The translations under genes and the position numbers were made by a program. DNA of 64,000 nt, from contig NZ_LMDE01000010.1 of the NCBI RefSeq assembly GCF_001425025.1, positions 103,995-167,994 of the forward strand, in the 5' to 3' direction. The stretch comes from Nocardioides sp. Root122 (GTDB lineage: Bacteria > Actinomycetota > Actinomycetes > Propionibacteriales > Nocardioidaceae). Shown here in pieces: positions 26,892 to 35,954 of the stretch (positions are counted from its first letter, which is position 1; the number at the start of each line of letters is the position of its first letter). The notes beneath the pieces were generated by a model. It was given only the letters and a program-made list of their open reading frames with translations. It did not search any database and was not told the DNA's origin.

Positions 26892-28118
26892 ATGCCAGCC
26901 CCCACGCACGCCCGCCGCCTCCTCGTGGGCAGCCTCGCCCTGCTCCTCCCCACCGCACTGCTCGCCTGGTCCGCTCCCGGCGCGGCCGGCGACGAGGCGG
27001 AGGAGGTCCCGCCGAGTGTCTCGGTGCGCAAGGTCGGAGGACAGAAGATCCGGCTGGAGGCGCTGCCCCCGGTCGTGCAGTTCGGCGGGCAGGTCGCCGA
27101 CCCCGACCGCGCGTCGGCCGCGGTCACCGCGACGGTGCGCCCGGTCCGGGTCGGTCGCCGGGTGCAGCTCCAGGTCCGGTCCGGCGACGCGTGGCAGGTC
27201 GTCGCCACCCGACGACAGGACGCACGGGGGCGCGCGCAGTTCGCCGCGGCGGCCGTCGTCGACGGTCGGCCGCTGTCGTACCGGGTCAGGGCGATGCGTT
27301 TCGGCGGCCTGAGGTCGCGCACCAGCACACCGGTGAGCACCGCCCGCTGGATCGAGCCGACCTGGACCGACGAGTTCTCCGGCACCGAGCTCGGCCGGCA
27401 GTGGAGCACCCGCGGCCGTGAGCACGGGATGGGCAACCGTCGGTCCTGCTCCAAGGGGGACCCGCGCGCCGTCAGCGTCGGCGGAGGAGCGGTGCGGCTC
27501 AGTGTCATGAAGGACCCCGACGCGACGACGCGGTGCCGGATCAAGGGTCGTGACGCGACGTCCGGCCGCTACGCCTACCGCCTCAGCGGCCACATCGGCA
27601 CGCAGGGCGAGTTCTCCTTCCGGTACGGCGTCGCTGCCGCGCGGGTGAAGTTCCAGCAGCTCCGCGGCCAGCACGGCGCCTTCTGGCTGCAGCCGACCGG
27701 CGGGATGTACCCCGGCGCCCTCGGCAGCGAGATCGACGTCGTGGAGTACTTCGGCGACCACCACCCGCAGGGCGGGCTGGCCACCTTCATGCACCGCTAC
27801 GACGGCCGGCGCCGGGTGTCCACCGGTGGCTGGGTCACCGACTCCGCGTCCTTCCTGCGGAGCCGGCGCGACGGCTGGTCGAAGAACTACCACGTGTTCT
27901 CCGTCGAGTGGACCCCGCGGCTGCTGGTCTTCCGCATCGACGGTCGGGAGACCGGCCGGATGACCCGTGGTGTGTCCGCGGAGCGGCAGTTCCCGATCCT
28001 GAGCCTGATCGCGGCCGACTACGAGGTGCCCCGGATCAAGGAGAAGCGGCTGCCCCAGCACATGTACGTCGACTGGGTCCGCGTCTGGGAGACGGGACCC
28101 GACCTGCCGCAGGGGTGA
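26892..28118 (+). CDS. Secreted glycoside hydrolase family 16 enzyme
   Basis: A 408-residue exported glycanase. Signal peptide 1-32, then a beta-rich domain of about 110 residues (40-150), then a GH16 jelly-roll with the catalytic EIDVVE at 280-285 (ExDxxE type). FAM-type flanking residues include GQHGAFWLQP and a C-terminal YVDWVRVWE. GH16 members cleave beta-1,3 or beta-1,3-1,4 glucans, agarose or carrageenan; a beta-glucanase is the most likely in a soil actinobacterium. A hairpin terminator follows. A GH3 glucosidase and sugar ABC operon 3.5 kb away could use its products. Confidence 0.88.
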   Translation: MPAPTHARRLLVGSLALLLPTALLAWSAPGAAGDEAEEVPPSVSVRKVGGQKIRLEALPPVVQFGGQVADPDRASAAVTATVRPVRVGRRVQLQVRSGDAWQVVATRRQDARGRAQFAAAAVVDGRPLSYRVRAMRFGGLRSRTSTPVSTARWIEPTWTDEFSGTELGRQWSTRGREHGMGNRRSCSKGDPRAVSVGGGAVRLSVMKDPDATTRCRIKGRDATSGRYAYRLSGHIGTQGEFSFRYGVAAARVKFQQLRGQHGAFWLQPTGGMYPGALGSEIDVVEYFGDHHPQGGLATFMHRYDGRRRVSTGGWVTDSASFLRSRRDGWSKNYHVFSVEWTPRLLVFRIDGRETGRMTRGVSAERQFPILSLIAADYEVPRIKEKRLPQHMYVDWVRVWETGPDLPQG

Positions 28119-28127
28119 CCCCGGCGG

Positions 28128-28157
28128 GACCTGCGACCCCCTGGGGAGCGGCAGGTC
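28128..28157 (+). terminator. Hairpin after the GH16 gene
   Basis: Outer arms GACCTGC (28128-28134) and GCAGGTC (28151-28157), with an inner CCCC/GGGG pairing. It starts 10 bases past the GH16 stop. It also lies at the upstream edge of the next gene's promoter region. Confidence 0.55.
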
Positions 28158-28169
28158 GGCCCTGTCCAC
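28157..28169 (+). promoter_or_regulatory. 13-bp motif shared with the P1B-ATPase promoter
   Basis: CGGCCCTGTCCAC occurs here, 48 bases before the MBL-fold gene, and again at 40173-40185, 28 bases before the metal ATPase gene. A related CAGGGCC (the reverse complement core) lies just before the second universal stress protein gene. It may be a common regulator site; no regulator is identified. Confidence 0.4.
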
Positions 28170-28217
28170 GGGCCCCGGCGTGGTCCACGCTGGAGTGAGT
28201 CGAGCTGGAGGTGCCGC

Positions 28218-29636
28218 ATGATCCCCGGTGGTGCATCAGGACGCAGGCGCCATGCCGCACAACCTGCGATGACGTTCCTCGGAGCGGTCGGCACGGTGAC
28301 TGGGAGCCGCTTCCTGCTGGAGGGGCCGGACAGCCGGATCCTCGTCGACGCGGGTCTCTACCAGGGGCTCGCGGTGCACCGGCGGCGCAACTGGGACCCC
28401 TTCCCGGGGGACCCGGCCGGCCTCGACCACGTGATCCTCACGCACGCCCACCTCGACCACGTCGGCTACCTGCCGCGGTTGGTCAAGGACGGCTACCGGG
28501 GGCCCGTCACCTGCACCCGCGAGACGGCCGAGCTGGCCGCGATCGTGCTGCGCGACAGCGCGCACCTGCAGGAGGAGGACGCGAGGTATGCCAACTCTGC
28601 CGGCTTCTCCAAGCACGACCCGGCGCTCCCGCTCTACGACAGCCGGGACGTCGAGCGTGCCCTCGGGCTGTTCGAGCCCGTGGACTACGGCGCACCCGTG
28701 GCGCTGGCCGGCGGCGCCGTCGCCACCTTGCGCTCCGCCGGGCACATCCTCGGCTCGGCCACGGTCGAGGTGGCGATGGGTGCGCACCACGTCGTCTTCA
28801 GCGGCGATCTGGGGCGCGGCCACCACCCGCTGCTCCGTCCGCCCGACGACCCGCCACCGGCGGACACGGTGGTGGTGGAGTCGACCTACGGCGACCGGAC
28901 CCACCCGGTCCCCGATCCGCAGGTGCTCGCCGACGCGATCACCCGCACGGTGGAGCGCGGCGGCACGGTGCTGATCCCTGCCTTCGCGGTCGACCGCACC
29001 GAGCTGGTGCTGCTGGAGATCCGGCGGCTCGTGGACCAGGGACTGGTCCCCGACGTCCCGATCCACGTCGACAGCCCGATGGCGCTCGCGAGCCTCGACG
29101 TCTACCGCGGCGCGGCAGCCCGCGGTGGCTCCCAGTTCCGCGACGACGCCCGCCACCTGATGTCCGACCTCGACGTCCGGAACGTGCACACCGTGCACGA
29201 CGCCGCCGGCTCCGAGCGGCTCAACAGGCCGGACCGGCCGTGCATCATCATCTCGGCCTCGGGCATGGCCACCGGCGGTCGGGTCGTGCACCACCTCGCC
29301 CACCAGCTGCCCGACCGGCGCAACTGCGTGGTCCTCACCGGCTACCAGGCCGAGGGCACGCGCGGTCGGCAGCTCGCCGAAGGGGCACCGCAGGTGAAGA
29401 TCCACGGCCGCTACGTCCCCGTGCGCGCGGAGGTCGTCGACGTGCCGGACTTCTCCGTGCACTCCGACGCCGACGAGACGCTGCAGTGGCTGAGCCGCTC
29501 GCCGCGACCGCCCCGCACCGTGTACGTCGTCCACGGTGAGCCGCGCTCGGCCGAGGCACTCGCTGCCCGCATCGCGCGCGAGCTGGGGTGGACGGCGGTC
29601 GTCCCGTCGTACGGCGAGCGGGTCCTGCTCGACTGA
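28218..29636 (+). CDS. Beta-CASP metallo-beta-lactamase-fold RNA-processing-type protein
   Basis: 472 residues. The MBL metal motif THAHLDH is at 75-81 (His76, His78, Asp80, His81). Further motifs are SAGHILGSA, FSGDLGRG, then the beta-CASP insert (IPAFAVDRTE, IHVDSPMA, IISASGMATGGR) and a C-terminal VHGEPRSAEAL. This is the CPSF73/YsH1-like group found in bacteria, with roles proposed in RNA processing. The ATG at 28218 has GGAGG upstream; Met18 is an alternative start. It is followed by two universal stress protein genes, an association that hints at a stress or low-oxygen unit (inference). Confidence 0.87.
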   Translation: MIPGGASGRRRHAAQPAMTFLGAVGTVTGSRFLLEGPDSRILVDAGLYQGLAVHRRRNWDPFPGDPAGLDHVILTHAHLDHVGYLPRLVKDGYRGPVTCTRETAELAAIVLRDSAHLQEEDARYANSAGFSKHDPALPLYDSRDVERALGLFEPVDYGAPVALAGGAVATLRSAGHILGSATVEVAMGAHHVVFSGDLGRGHHPLLRPPDDPPPADTVVVESTYGDRTHPVPDPQVLADAITRTVERGGTVLIPAFAVDRTELVLLEIRRLVDQGLVPDVPIHVDSPMALASLDVYRGAAARGGSQFRDDARHLMSDLDVRNVHTVHDAAGSERLNRPDRPCIIISASGMATGGRVVHHLAHQLPDRRNCVVLTGYQAEGTRGRQLAEGAPQVKIHGRYVPVRAEVVDVPDFSVHSDADETLQWLSRSPRPPRTVYVVHGEPRSAEALAARIARELGWTAVVPSYGERVLLD

Positions 29637-29748
29637 CGCGCCCCGGCCGGGCACTTGGTCCCGGGACCCGGGTTCCTCCGGCCCTGCCGGCGCGCACCGG
29701 ACCGGTCGAGGCTGGAGGTGGGAGAGGAACCCAGCAGGAGGTCAGGAG

Positions 29749-30702
29749 ATGTCCAGCAGCACACGGTCCGAGCACCGCACCGAGGACGTGCTCGTCGGCG
29801 TGGACGGCTCGTCCGCGAGCGCGCACGCGATCCGCTACGCCACGGCCGAGGCGGCCCGCAGCGGCGGCGCCGTCGACGTGGTCCACGTGGTCCCGGACGT
29901 CGCACCGATGAACGGCTTCTACCCGGTGCCGCCGGACGAGCTGATGGACGCCGGCGCAGCCGCGCTCGACGCCTCGCTCGAGCAGGTCGGCCCACGGCAC
30001 GACGACGTCCCCCTCCGCCCGCACGTGCGGCGCGGCCCCGTCGTCGCGACGCTGGCCGAGCTGGGGCGCGAGGCCCGCATGATCGTCGTGGGCAGCGACC
30101 GCCGGCCGGTCTCGATGCGCCTGCTCACCGGCAACGTCTCCACCGGGTTGTCCGCCCGCGCGGCCGTCCCCGTCGTCTCCGTCCCCGACACGTGGTCGCC
30201 CGAGCAGTCCACGGGCGTCGTGCTGGTGGGGGTGAAGCACCCCGACCACGCGGACGCGCTGCTCGCGGAGGCGTTCGAGGTCGCGCGCCAGCGGCACGGC
30301 CGGCTGCTCGTGCTCCACGCCTGGCGGCTCCCGATCGCCTACGACGACCTGCTGTCCGGCGACATCGGCACCCTCAAGGACTGGGCCGCGCGTGCCGAGC
30401 GCGAGCTCGAGGAGGTCGTCGCGCCCTGGCGGGCGAGCCACCCCGAGGTCGACGTCGAGGTGCGGGCCGTGAACGACCAGGCGGCGCACGCGCTGGTCGT
30501 CGCGTCCGAGGAGGCCGACGAGGTCGTCGTCGTGCGCCGGACCCACGGCGTGCCGGCCGCGACGCACCTGGGCTCGACGGCCCGCGCCGTCCTGCTCTAC
30601 GCGCACTGCCCGGTCCGGGTCGTGCCCGCGGTCCACGTGCCGATGGTGCTCGACCTCGACCTCGAGACCGCCGGAGCCGCGCTCAAGCGGGCCGGCTCCT
30701 GA
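29749..30702 (+). CDS. Tandem-domain universal stress protein
   Basis: 317 residues with two USP domains (about 12-147 and 158-300). Both start with a VLVGVDGS/VLVGVK strand; the first ends VVGSDRRPVSMRLLTGNVSTGLSARAAVPVV and the second VVRRTHG...LGSTARAVLLYAHCPVRVVP, the ATP-loop area. CAGGAG lies before the ATG at 29749. In mycobacteria and streptomycetes paired USPs belong to dormancy or low-oxygen regulons; whether that holds here is not shown. The second USP gene follows after 51 bases. Confidence 0.88.
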   Translation: MSSSTRSEHRTEDVLVGVDGSSASAHAIRYATAEAARSGGAVDVVHVVPDVAPMNGFYPVPPDELMDAGAAALDASLEQVGPRHDDVPLRPHVRRGPVVATLAELGREARMIVVGSDRRPVSMRLLTGNVSTGLSARAAVPVVSVPDTWSPEQSTGVVLVGVKHPDHADALLAEAFEVARQRHGRLLVLHAWRLPIAYDDLLSGDIGTLKDWAARAERELEEVVAPWRASHPEVDVEVRAVNDQAAHALVVASEEADEVVVVRRTHGVPAATHLGSTARAVLLYAHCPVRVVPAVHVPMVLDLDLETAGAALKRAGS

Positions 30703-30753
30703 GCCCCGGGCCCGCACACCAGGGCCACGGGGACACCACCCAAGGAGGACACC

Positions 30754-31653
30754 ATGACCACCACCACCCCGGTCACCGACCACCCGTCCGCTGGCAAGCC
30801 CCGGATCGTCGTCGGAGTCACCGGCCCCGAGCGGGAGCGGGCCGCCCTGCGCTACGCGGCCGAGTGTGCCCGGAGGGACGGAGCGGAGGTCGTGCTCGTG
30901 CACGCCGTCCACCCGCCGTACCCGGCACCGCCGCCGAGCGTCCTGCTGACCCTCGACGCCACTGCCGACGTCGGCCCCTGGGTGGTCCAGGAGGTCAGCC
31001 GCGAGTTCAAGGAGCTCACCGCAGGTGCGGTCGAGTTCCGGGCGATCTGGCGGGAAGGACCGCCCGCGCGGGTGCTGGCCGAGCTGAGCCACGACGCCCG
31101 CCTCGTCGTGGTGCAGCACCGGCACCCGCACGGCCTCGGTCGGCTCTTCACCGGCTCGACGGTCAACGGCCTGGCCGCGCATGCGGCCTGCCCGGTCGTG
31201 TCCGTGCCTCCGGACTGGACGCCCGGCACGGCGCCCAACGAGGTCGTCGTCGGCGTCCACGAGGAGGGCGGGCCGCGTGACGTGCTGGAGACGGCGTTCG
31301 GCTGGGCCGCCGCCACCCGTGCCTCGCTGCGCGTGGTCCACGCCTGGCGTCTCGACGCCGTCTACGACGACATCATCACCCGCCGCGTCACCGCGGAGTG
31401 GCGCGAGGAGGAGAAGACCCTCCTCCGCGAGGCCGTCGCCGACCTCGCGCAGCAGCACCCCGACGTACGCGTCGAGCTCGAGGTCCGCCACCAGTGGCCG
31501 AGCGACGTGCTGGTCGACGACTCGCAGGCCGCCGCGCTCGTGGTCGTGGGCCGGCACGGTCCGCGGCCCTGGGAGCCGCACCACCTCGGGTCGATCGCGC
31601 GCACGGTGCTGCGCGAGGCGAGGTCGCCGGTGATGGTGGTGCCGCTCGGCTGA
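30754..31653 (+). CDS. Tandem-domain universal stress protein
   Basis: 299 residues with two USP repeats (about 16-150 and 162-298). Ends of the ATP loops are LGRLFTGSTVNGLAAHAACPVVSVP and VVGRHG...HHLGSIARTVLREARSPVMVVP. A strong AAGGAGG precedes the ATG. It is paired with the preceding USP and converges with the GH3 gene. The two USP proteins are clearly related to each other but not recent copies. Confidence 0.88.
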   Translation: MTTTTPVTDHPSAGKPRIVVGVTGPERERAALRYAAECARRDGAEVVLVHAVHPPYPAPPPSVLLTLDATADVGPWVVQEVSREFKELTAGAVEFRAIWREGPPARVLAELSHDARLVVVQHRHPHGLGRLFTGSTVNGLAAHAACPVVSVPPDWTPGTAPNEVVVGVHEEGGPRDVLETAFGWAAATRASLRVVHAWRLDAVYDDIITRRVTAEWREEEKTLLREAVADLAQQHPDVRVELEVRHQWPSDVLVDDSQAAALVVVGRHGPRPWEPHHLGSIARTVLREARSPVMVVPLG

Positions 31654-31681
31654 TGCGGCGGCGGCCCGTCGGCCGTGCTCC

Positions 31682-34033
31682 TCAGGCCTCCGAGACGCTG
31701 GTCTCCGGCTCGAGCACCCGGTCCGGCCCGACCGGGCGCTCGGCACCGGTGAGGTCCACCTCGAGCACGGCGACGTGGTCGGCACTCGATCGCCCGACCC
31801 GCAGCTCGACGCGGCCCGGCTCGACGATCCGGGCCAGGTCGCGCCCGGTGAACGCCGTGAGGTCGGCGTGCAGCCCGATGCGGGCCACGCGCCGCGCGCC
31901 CACCGGGAGGTCGACGCGCAGGGCGGCCACCAGGCGCTGCTCGGGCCGCACCACCGACGCGGCACGGTCGTGGAGGTAGACCTGGACCACCTCGCTGACG
32001 TCCCGGTCGGACTCGTTGACGAGCTCGACCTCCACCTCGGCCACGCCGTCGGTCGCCCAGGTGTCGCCGGAGCGGAGCGCGACGCGGTCCCAGGTCGCCC
32101 GCGCGTAGCCGAGCCCGTGGCCGAAGGGGTAGAGCGCGGTCGGGTCGACGCTGGTGACGTCGGTGCGCTGGGCCAGCGGGGCGCCGAGGTAGGTGGCGGG
32201 CTGCGCGCCGCCCGAGCCCGGGAAGCTCACCGGCAGCCTGCCCGACGGCTCGCACCGGCCGAGGAGGACGTCTGCCACCGCCCCCGCACCCTCCTCGCCG
32301 AGGAAGAACCCGCAGAGGACCGCGGCGAGGCGGTCGGCCTGCCGGCTGAGGTCGTAGGGGCGGCCCACGAGCAGCACCGCGACGACGGGCGTGCCCGTGG
32401 CGAGCAGGCGCTCGAGCAGCTCCTCCTGGCGGCCGGGGAGGCGCAGGTCGGCGACGTCGCAGCCCTCGCCGGACGTGCCGCGGCCGAAGAGGCCGGCGCG
32501 GTCGCCGAGGACGGCGACGCACACGTCGGCGCCCGCCGCAGCGGCGACGGCCGCCTTGAGTGCTGCCTCGGGGTCGTCGGGCTCGTCGTCGGTCCCGCCC
32601 GGGACACCGACGGCGCAGCCGCGCTCGTGCACCACGTCGAGGTCGCGGTCCGGGTCGTCGGCGAGCACCTCGCGCAAGGTCGGGATCGCGAGACCGGGGT
32701 CGTGCCCGGGGTGGTGCGCGAGCACGTGCATCGGGAACGTGTAGCAGCCGAGCATGGCGTCCGCGGTGTCGGCGTTGGGGCCGACCAGCGCGACCCGTAG
32801 CCCCGCCGCGAGGGGGAGCGTGCCGTCGTTGTCGAGCAGGACCACCGCGCGGCGGGCCAGGTCGCGGGCGAGCGAGCGGGCCTCGGGCGGGTCGAGGTCG
32901 ACCGCCGCCGGCTCGACGGGCGCCCAGTCCGGGTCGAGCAGGCCGAGCTCGCACTTGTGCTCGAGCACCCGGCGCAGCGCGCGGTCCACGACCTTCTCGT
33001 CCAGCCGCCCGCTGGTGACCTCCTCGAGCAGCGGGGCGCCGTAGGCGTCCTCCGACGGCAGCTCCACGTCGATGCCGGCCTCGAGGGAGAGGCGGGCCGC
33101 CTCGCCGAGGTCGGCCGCCATGCGGTGCAGGTGGTGCAGGAAGGCGACGGAGAAGTAGTCGGCGACGACCGTGCCCTCGAAGCCGAGGGTGTCGCGCAGC
33201 AGCGTGGTGAGGAGCGCCCGGTCGGCGGCCGAGGGGATCCCGTCGATGTCGGTGTAGGCGTTCATCACCGAGCGGGCGCCGGCACGCAGGGCCATCTCGA
33301 ACGGCGGCAGCATCACGTCGGCGAGCTCGCGGGTGCCCATCGAGACCGGCGCCAGGTTGCGGCCCGCGCGCGATGCGGAGTAGCCGAGGAAGTGCTTGAG
33401 GGTCGCCGCGACGCCGCTGGCCTGGAGGCCGCGGACGTAGGCGGCGGCCATCGTGCCGACGACGTACGGGTCCTCGCCCAGGGTCTCCTCGACCCGGCCC
33501 CATCGCAGGTCCCGGGTCACGTCGAGCACCGGCGCCAGACCCTGGTGGATGCCCAGCCGGGCCATCAGGTCGCCGATCTGGCGGCCCATCCGCTCGACCA
33601 GGTCGGGGTCGAAGGTGGCTGCCCAGCTCACCGGCGTGGGGTAGATGGTGGCACCCCAGGCGTTGAGCCCCGTCAGGCACTCCTCGTGGACCTGGGCGGG
33701 GATGCCGAAGCGGTTGGCGGCCCGCACCTGCGCCTGCTGCTCGGCGATGCGGCCGAGCCCGGTCTCGGGGTCGACGGGTGCGCTGCCGAAGGGCCGGGTG
33801 AGGTGGCCCAGGCCGTCGGCGATCGCCGCCTCCCACGTCGGCACTGACGTCGCGGCACCCTGCATCGGCGCCATGTCGCCCGCGTCGTCCGGCACCAGCC
33901 AGATGCTGGCGAGCTGGCCGACCTTCTCCGTGAGCGTCATCCGCGCGACCAGGTCGTCGACGCGGTCCTCGACGCGGGCGGTCGGGTCCTGCCACACGGG
34001 CGTGTCCTGCTGCTCGATGGGGTGGTCGGTCAT
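31682..34033 (-). CDS. Glycoside hydrolase family 3 beta-glucosidase, cytoplasmic
   Basis: 783 residues without a signal peptide. The GH3 N-domain has KHF at 213-215 and the nucleophile Asp292 in VVADYFSV. The C-domain shows RGTSGEGCDVADLRLP, where the acid/base is expected, and LGEEGAGAVADVLLG. A fibronectin-III-like domain ends the protein (about 690-770, RPEQRLVAALRVDLPVGA). It would cut imported beta-glucosides or xylosides. It is the last gene of the sugar operon and overlaps the LacI gene by four bases (ATGA), so enzyme and regulator are co-translated. Confidence 0.92.
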   Translation of the reverse strand: MTDHPIEQQDTPVWQDPTARVEDRVDDLVARMTLTEKVGQLASIWLVPDDAGDMAPMQGAATSVPTWEAAIADGLGHLTRPFGSAPVDPETGLGRIAEQQAQVRAANRFGIPAQVHEECLTGLNAWGATIYPTPVSWAATFDPDLVERMGRQIGDLMARLGIHQGLAPVLDVTRDLRWGRVEETLGEDPYVVGTMAAAYVRGLQASGVAATLKHFLGYSASRAGRNLAPVSMGTRELADVMLPPFEMALRAGARSVMNAYTDIDGIPSAADRALLTTLLRDTLGFEGTVVADYFSVAFLHHLHRMAADLGEAARLSLEAGIDVELPSEDAYGAPLLEEVTSGRLDEKVVDRALRRVLEHKCELGLLDPDWAPVEPAAVDLDPPEARSLARDLARRAVVLLDNDGTLPLAAGLRVALVGPNADTADAMLGCYTFPMHVLAHHPGHDPGLAIPTLREVLADDPDRDLDVVHERGCAVGVPGGTDDEPDDPEAALKAAVAAAAGADVCVAVLGDRAGLFGRGTSGEGCDVADLRLPGRQEELLERLLATGTPVVAVLLVGRPYDLSRQADRLAAVLCGFFLGEEGAGAVADVLLGRCEPSGRLPVSFPGSGGAQPATYLGAPLAQRTDVTSVDPTALYPFGHGLGYARATWDRVALRSGDTWATDGVAEVEVELVNESDRDVSEVVQVYLHDRAASVVRPEQRLVAALRVDLPVGARRVARIGLHADLTAFTGRDLARIVEPGRVELRVGRSSADHVAVLEVDLTGAERPVGPDRVLEPETSVSEA

Positions 34034-35091
34034 GGTGTGGGACTCCCGGGAGACGTGGTCGAACGGCGCAGCACCAGGTCGGTGCCGAGCGTGTGGTGGA
34101 GGTCCTCCGGCTGCCGTCCCTCGATGAGCTCGATGAGGATCGCGACGGCGTGCCGGCCCATCTCGCGGATGGGTTGCTGGACGGTGGTGAGCGGCGGGTC
34201 GGACATGGCCGACTCGGGGATGTTGTCGAACCCGACGAGCGAGAGGTCCTCGGGCACTGCGAGGCCGAGCTCGGCGGCGACCTCGCCGACCGCGAGGGCC
34301 ATCAGGTCGCTGGCCGCGAAGACGGCTGTCGGCCGGTCCGGGCGGTCGAGCAGCTGCCGCGCCGAGGCGCGCGCCACGTCGGCCTCGAACTCGCCGCGGA
34401 CCACGAGGCTCTCGTCGACCGGGACTCCGGCCGCCTCGAGGGCCGCGCGGAACCCGCGCTCGCGCAGCTGGGCCGAGACGAGGTCCGCGCGACCGGTGAC
34501 CATGCCGATGCGGGTGTGCCCGAGGTCGAGGAGGTGCTGCACCCCCGCACGGGCACCCTGCAGGTTGTGCGCCGTGACCGTCGGCATCGTCGTGCTGCCG
34601 GTGTGCGGGTCGATCGCGACGACCGCGCCGTGGGTCTCGACGTCCGTCACGGTCGGCGTCACCAGCACCGCGCCGTCGACGAGCGTGCCCATCAGGCGCG
34701 AGAGGTAGCGCCGCTCCCAGCCGACGTGCTCGCCGATGCGGCCGCCCGCGGAGTAGGCGACGAGCTCGAAGTCGGTGTCGCGGATCGCGTCGGCGGCGCC
34801 CTTGAGGACCTCGGTGCTGAAGGGCTCGAAGTCGGCGACCAGCACGCCGATGACGTTGGTGCGCTGGTTGCGCAGGCTGCGCGCGACCAGGCTCGTCTCG
34901 TAGCCGAGTCGGGTGATGACGTCGTTGACGTGCGCCGAGGTGATGTCGGAGATGCCGTAGCGGCCGTTGATGACCTTGGAGACCGTGGAGACCGACACCC
35001 CGGCCTCGTGGGCGACCTGTTGCATGGTCACCCGTCCCGGGGGTCGGGCGCCCGGAGGATCCTGGCTCGCCGTGCCGACCGTGTTCGTCAT
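34030..35091 (-). CDS. LacI-family transcriptional regulator of the sugar operon
   Basis: 353 residues: N-terminal LacI helix-turn-helix at about 20-75 (TMQQVAHEAGVSVSTVSKVINGRYGIS) and a periplasmic-binding-like effector domain (TNVIGVLVADF to LSLVGFDNIPESAMSDPPLTTV). It lies inside the operon between the permeases and the GH3 gene. The perfect palindrome at 38335-38348 ahead of the binding-protein gene is the obvious operator, giving autoregulation. The likely inducer is the transported sugar. Confidence 0.93.
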   Translation of the reverse strand: MTNTVGTASQDPPGARPPGRVTMQQVAHEAGVSVSTVSKVINGRYGISDITSAHVNDVITRLGYETSLVARSLRNQRTNVIGVLVADFEPFSTEVLKGAADAIRDTDFELVAYSAGGRIGEHVGWERRYLSRLMGTLVDGAVLVTPTVTDVETHGAVVAIDPHTGSTTMPTVTAHNLQGARAGVQHLLDLGHTRIGMVTGRADLVSAQLRERGFRAALEAAGVPVDESLVVRGEFEADVARASARQLLDRPDRPTAVFAASDLMALAVGEVAAELGLAVPEDLSLVGFDNIPESAMSDPPLTTVQQPIREMGRHAVAILIELIEGRQPEDLHHTLGTDLVLRRSTTSPGSPTP

Positions 35092-35098
35092 GGCTTCG

Positions 35099-35947
35099 TC
35101 ATCCCTTCACCGCCCCTTGCAGACCGTTGACGATGCGCCCCTGCAGGGCCAGGAAGAGCACCAGGGCCGGGATCATCGCCACGGACGTGAAGGCCAGCAC
35201 CCCGGCAGTGTCGGCCGAGTGCTCGGTGGAGTAGTCCGCCACGCCGAGCGGCAGCGTACGCATCTCGTCCTGGAGCAGCAGGAGCGGCAACAGGTAGGAG
35301 TTCCAGGACGTCACGAAGGCCAGGACGCCGACGGTGACGAGGGCCGGGGCGCTCAACGGCAGGGCGATGCGCCAGAACACCCCGATGCGCGAGGCGCCGT
35401 CGATGAGCGCGGCGTCCTCGATCTCCTGGGGGAGCGCCATGAGGAACGGGCGCAGGATCACCACGGTCACCGGCAGTGCGAAGGCGGCCTGGGGGAGCGC
35501 GACGCCCCACCAGCTGTTGGACATCTGCAGGTCGCGGCTGATGAAGATCGACAGCGGGATGATCGCCGTGGCGAGCGGGAACAGCAGGCCGAGCACGAAC
35601 ACCATGAAGAGGGACTCGCGGAACCGGAAGCGGTAGCGGGCGAGGGGGTACGCCGCCATCACCCCGGCGCCAACCGCGATGGCCGTGGTCAGGGCCGCGA
35701 TGACCATCGAGTTCACGGCGTAGTCCCAGAACTGCGGGTTGCCGAACACCGAGGTGTAGTTGCCGAGACGCCACGGGTCGGGCAGCCCGGCCGGGTTGCG
35801 CGCGATCTGCTCGTTGGAGCGGAAGCCACCCAGGGCGCCGTAGACGACGGGTCCGACGCTCAGCGCGACCACGGCGAGCGCGATGACGTACACCGCGGGG
35901 TTCGTGGCGCGCCGCGTGCGGTCGCGGGAAGCGGTCGTGGTGCTCAT
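35099..35947 (-). CDS. Sugar ABC transporter permease, MalG/CUT1 type
   Basis: 282 residues with six membrane segments. The EAA loop reads EIEDAALIDGASRIGVFWRIALPL, as in CUT1 permeases of oligosaccharide importers. It is 7 bases upstream of the LacI gene and 7 bases downstream of the partner permease. It forms the membrane channel with that partner. No ATPase gene is in the operon, so a shared MsiK/MalK-like ATPase elsewhere is presumed, as known for streptomycetes. Confidence 0.93.
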   Translation of the reverse strand: MSTTTASRDRTRRATNPAVYVIALAVVALSVGPVVYGALGGFRSNEQIARNPAGLPDPWRLGNYTSVFGNPQFWDYAVNSMVIAALTTAIAVGAGVMAAYPLARYRFRFRESLFMVFVLGLLFPLATAIIPLSIFISRDLQMSNSWWGVALPQAAFALPVTVVILRPFLMALPQEIEDAALIDGASRIGVFWRIALPLSAPALVTVGVLAFVTSWNSYLLPLLLLQDEMRTLPLGVADYSTEHSADTAGVLAFTSVAMIPALVLFLALQGRIVNGLQGAVKG

Positions 35948-35954
35948 GCCGGCC